Origin: Antedon mediterranea
Taxonomy: Eukaryota; Echinodermata; Crinoidea; Comatulida; Antedonidae
Direction: 5' to 3'
Assembly (NCBI RefSeq): GCF_964355755.1
Contig: NC_092677.1
Span: 6,641,001-6,705,000, forward strand
Length of the DNA stretch: 64,000 bases
The notes beneath the pieces were generated by a model. That model did no database searches and had not been told where the DNA came from. It worked only from the letters and a program-made list of their open reading frames with translations. Position numbers and translations under genes: made by a program. Shown piece by piece: positions 62,201 to 64,000 of this stretch; the stretch's first letter is position 1, and the number at the start of each line of letters is the position of its first letter.

Positions 62201-63889
62201 CTATTTAAATGAACATAAATATTCTGCACTAATATATCTTACTTACACCAGTGGAGAACTGAGAAAGAGTTCTACTTTTTGTATGGAATTTAGGTTGTAT
62301 AGCTTCGGCTGATAATTTTACAAAACAAGAAAAAAAAAACTTATGCTGTGTTCCTAACTAAACTAGGCCTACTCCAACCAAGTCCATGTTATGCATTTCA
62401 ATAAAAGCTTGGTTAATATTTGTATGCCATCCTAGCTTATGTACTGTATATAGAAATGTGCATGATACAACTGGTAATAATATATTTTTACTACTATCAG
62501 GGCAAATCTACGAGCTATTTTAGTGCTTCAGCCTCTACTTGGTGTCACATGGTTATTTGGAGTGCTGTCTTTTAACTTTGTTTGGGCGCTATCTTTCGTA
62601 TATCTTTTTGTCATCTGTAATTCCTTACAGGTATTGAAATAGTTTTACTTATTTTTTAAATATTTAAATTCTATAAGATAAAAAGACAGGTTTAATAAGT
62701 AAAGCTTCCGTTTTTCACTTAGTAACTATATCTTGGCTTAAGATTTATAAATGCCACCCTTGTAGGCCTACCATATAATAATAATAATAATAATAATATC
62801 CTGGATTTATATAGCGCCTAATGTTGTGAAACCTCTAAGTGCTGAACATTTTACCCCAGTCATTTTTTTGATCAAACACGTATGGAAACATACTCCCATA
62901 ATGCAGCTAGTAATCAGCGTAAAGTTGTGTCTTGATCTAACTGAGTTCCCATTTATACAACTGGGTGGAGAGAGGCAATCTTGCCTATTAGGATACAAGC
63001 AATGCGGCGAGAGTTGGATTCGAACCTCAATCTCACGATCAGTAGTCAAAACACAATGTGTCACACCCTTTAATGCGCCACACCCTTTAATGCGCCACAC
63101 CCTTTAATGCGCCACACCCTTTAATGCGCCACACGCCCATCATTATATTGCTTTGTTTTCTACTTTTAGGGAGCATTCATTTTTCTGCTTCATTGTGTCA
63201 TGAATGATGAGGTAAACCAAACGTTTTAATGTATTCAGTATCATAGAGATACTATAAATAACTGCTACTGTGAACAATGCCAACAGCACTCCTAAAATGG
63301 CCGCTAAATCACTGCTGAAATATATTGTGTAAAATCATCTTTTAATGACTTTCTAGAGGGCTTGAAACATTTTAGTAAAATTCCATGATGATGGAGGAAA
63401 TGTATGAACCCTGATTTAAAGTCTGACGAAAGAAATGGCTAATTTTAGGCACAATGTCATTTACTTACTCTAAAGCTAAAAGTTTTCCTACATTTCGATC
63501 ATATTTAGGACCTTTTTATGTTTCAGGTTCGGAAAGCTGCTTTTAATCGTCTCAACAGATTTATAGCAATTCGTCGTGGACATCATGGCGTCCACCCAAC
63601 AACAAATAGTTCATCTACTGGCACAACAGGTACGAAGTGTAATGTAATAATGAAGTTGAGTGAAAGAGTGGTTAAGGCAGGAGCGCGCAGACAATAAGCC
63701 ATGAAATTGGCACAGGTTCAAAGCAGTCAGATCCACGCCGCTTAACAGACCACAAAGAATAATAATAAAAAAAAAAAATTAACTTTTTCACACTAAAGGC
63801 CAATGACAATGATTTTGGGGCACCATAGTAATTTTATGTGAATTATTAATTTCTTTATAGGATTGAAACGGACAACAACCAGCTGGTAA
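47237..63889 (+). CDS. Adhesion G-protein-coupled receptor: PAN-like/EGF/F5-8C/mucin/GAIN/7TM (25 coding exons)
   Basis: Exons: 47237-47320, 48021-48273, 48553-48768, 49344-49442, 52125-52306, 52870-52992, 53391-53532, 53748-55298, 56360-56829, 57100-57174, 57659-57767, 58018-58128, 58576-58724, 59033-59085, 59519-59624, 60067-60176, 60619-60721, 61066-61216, 61478-61544, 61744-61810, 62044-62129, 62501-62630, 63170-63211, 63527-63629, 63861-63889. All phases join, giving about 1536 aa. Order: signal peptide; PAN/apple-like domain (ECAYACVEQPNINCTHFEF); second Cys-rich unit (DNCLDDCRQTG..NLCEC); EGF (CNLDCDNG..CYCKCNDGWYGKHC); F5/8 type C domain over three exons (CLGELGIEDGSIT to LRFKLYGC); Thr-rich mucin exon; acidic repeat; GAIN; GPS (CNFW..DWSDYGC..CLCNHTTSFAVLM, cleavage expected between the two Thr after His); seven TM segments with MMIEGAYLYV, VTWLFGV and NSLQGAFIFLL; C-tail ending TTSW, PDZ-ligand-like. 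Two introns use GC donors. Ligand unknown. Confidence 0.95.
48844..49172. repeat. TTAA-type MITE, copy (M2), in receptor intron
   Basis: Left TTGAAGATGTATTGCCCC, right GGGGGACAATACATCTTTAA. The most complete copy in the window; its interior matches 17998-18269 well. Confidence 0.85.
49684..51890 (-). mobile_element. 5'-truncated CR1/Rex1-like non-LTR retrotransposon
   Basis: Antisense inside the receptor intron between the EGF exon and the first F5/8C exon. From 5' to 3' on the minus strand: end of the endonuclease region (LGDHFLI near 51860, then TDWEIFINNANDLNELT), a linker with FANNKPWITKDVK (about 51600), RT fingers (LPETWKQSSIVPIPK, LRPVALTSVVGKI), palm (DFSSAFNTI near 50780; GAPQGTVLAPFLF near 50610; VVRFADDTAMIG near 50540), then LELNVEKTKEM and the thumb to about 49848. 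The palm lies in different frames and there are stops, so the copy is inactive. The 3' end carries TATCAAG repeats at 49686-49707 (plus strand), the short tandem tail usual for CR1-type elements. The main endonuclease domain is missing. Confidence 0.9.
52691..52833. repeat. Palindromic MITE, copy 7 (M1)
   Basis: Left 'aaagttctttctacactatcaaactagtttgac', right 'cacataaagtttgatactatagacagagctt'; centre 'atggtagtgatatgacatcatcatgtctatatatgggc'. Confidence 0.85.
53748..55298 (+). repeat. Mucin-like tandem repeat exon of the adhesion GPCR
   Basis: A single 1551-nt exon in frame throughout. It has 17 units, each built on GSTTSALSESVTSSMPTTTI followed by TTTGVDTTT (up to 29 aa, 87 bp; some units lack GVDTTT). 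Thr and Ser make up most residues, so heavy O-glycosylation and an extended stalk are likely. Units alternate between LSES and LPER versions, a two-unit higher-order pattern. The last units drift (SSVPTTT, SSIPTTT) and end in a Gly/Val segment. Confidence 0.95.
56457..56592 (+). repeat. 33-bp acidic tandem repeat in receptor exon
   Basis: Four units of DNSGEDSMEEE (33 bp, nearly identical in DNA) inside exon 56360-56829, between the mucin stalk and the GAIN region. The segment after it is Pro-rich (APTIPPPRPS). Confidence 0.95.
58222..58300. repeat. Dispersed repeat fragment (partner at 12815)
   Basis: 'gggccgtagacaccagtacggttggtaacttcaacctgactactttttca' resembles 12828 onward. Intronic. Confidence 0.55.
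59680..59950. repeat. Dispersed SINE-type repeat, copy (family S1)
   Basis: Shares 'ctaatgttgtgaaa.ctc.aa..gctg.acat', 'ttaccccggtcattttt', 'cacatatggaaacatac.cccat', 'gcagctagtaatcag' and 'aatacaagcaatgcgac' with 62770-63060. Partial relatives at 43031-43150 and 47515-47615. Confidence 0.75.
62770..63060 (-). repeat. Dispersed tRNA-related SINE, copy (family S1)
   Basis: Plus strand begins with AATAATAAT repeats and 'cctggatttatatagcgcctaatgttgtgaaacctc'. Near the end it has 'gagttggattcgaacctcaatctcacgatc', whose reverse complement holds GGTTCGAATCC, a perfect tRNA-type B box. The Pol III direction is therefore minus, with the AAT run as the tail. Confidence 0.75.
63060..63135 (+). repeat. 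17-bp tandem repeat
   Basis: Four and a half copies of CACACCCTTTAATGCGC at the end of the S1 SINE, just before the TM7 exon acceptor. Confidence 0.9.
63650..63735 (+). repeat. tRNA-like sequence (tRNA-derived SINE head or pseudogene)
   Basis: GAGTGAAAGAGTGGTTAAGG followed by CAGGAGCGCGC (A-box like, AGTGGTTAAGGC) and, about 40 bases later, CAGGTTCAAAGC (B-box like GGTTCAAAG). The spacing suits a Leu/Ser-type tRNA, but the acceptor stem does not close well and a poly-A tract follows at 63767-63778, so a SINE is more likely than a gene. Confidence 0.6.
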
Positions 63890-64000
63890 AAATCTATGGA
63901 AATGCAGACAAATTATTCATCTTTATGGAAAGAAATGAAAGCAATTGTACAGAGAATATATATCTCTTTTAAGTATTTATTTACTGTATTTTTTTCACAG
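63890..64000. other. Start of receptor 3' UTR or a further intron
   Basis: The receptor stop is TAA at 63887-63889. The window ends in ATTTTTTTCACAG, a good splice acceptor, so an additional (3' UTR or alternative coding) exon may start just past the edge; the stop codon overlaps a weak donor CTG|GTAAAA at 63886. Confidence 0.45.

Noticed and set aside
63650-63735. Functional tRNA gene
   Set aside because: A- and B-box-like words are present but the acceptor stem and anticodon arm do not fold cleanly, and a poly-A follows. Treated as SINE-like.

Overview
The window is eukaryotic nuclear DNA: AT-rich, about 64 spliceable introns in five multi-exon genes, and many short dispersed repeats. The proteins are animal ones. 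Their type (SEL1L3-like, adhesion GPCR with GAIN/7TM, C-type lectin), the frequent AGGCCTA-type palindromes and the CR1-like, tRNA-derived and 5S-derived repeats suggest an invertebrate deuterostome, most likely an echinoderm. The species is not determined.

Layout. 1-2277: no supported gene. 2278-4791 (+): complete lathosterol oxidase / sterol C5-desaturase gene in 3 coding exons. 6755-16558 (-): complete glycerol kinase gene in 15 coding exons, tail-to-tail with the desaturase. 17512-19064 (-): small secreted C-type lectin in 3 exons. 19753-21791: tandemly duplicated block with 121-bp inverted arms (non-autonomous DNA transposon). 21968-26134 (+): three tandem paralogues of a one-domain Ig-like protein. 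26136-28976: decayed repeats, including a CR1-like reverse transcriptase remnant. 28977-43689 (+): complete SEL1L3-like gene in 23 coding exons. 43690-47236: AT-rich, no gene recognised. 47237-63889 (+): complete adhesion GPCR gene in 25 coding exons.

The genes do not form a pathway: sterol synthesis, glycerol phosphorylation, secreted or surface recognition, a Sel1-repeat membrane protein and an adhesion receptor are simply neighbours. The points most worth a second look are: (1) a pair of homologous 144-nt, phase 0-0 Sel1 exons in the SEL1L3-like gene that look mutually exclusive; (2) an adhesion GPCR whose ectodomain reads PAN-like, Cys-rich, EGF, F5/8C, mucin tandem repeat, acidic repeat, GAIN/GPS; (3) three GC-AG introns that are required to keep frame; (4) the Ig-like tandem cluster with a lysine tail gained or lost; (5) a 5S rRNA-derived SINE nested inside a palindromic MITE; (6) two TTAA-flanked MITE families and a third palindromic MITE family with seven copies.

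Exon boundaries were set by eye from GT/GC-AG signals, frame continuity and family knowledge, so a few may be off by some bases. No search or alignment program was run.
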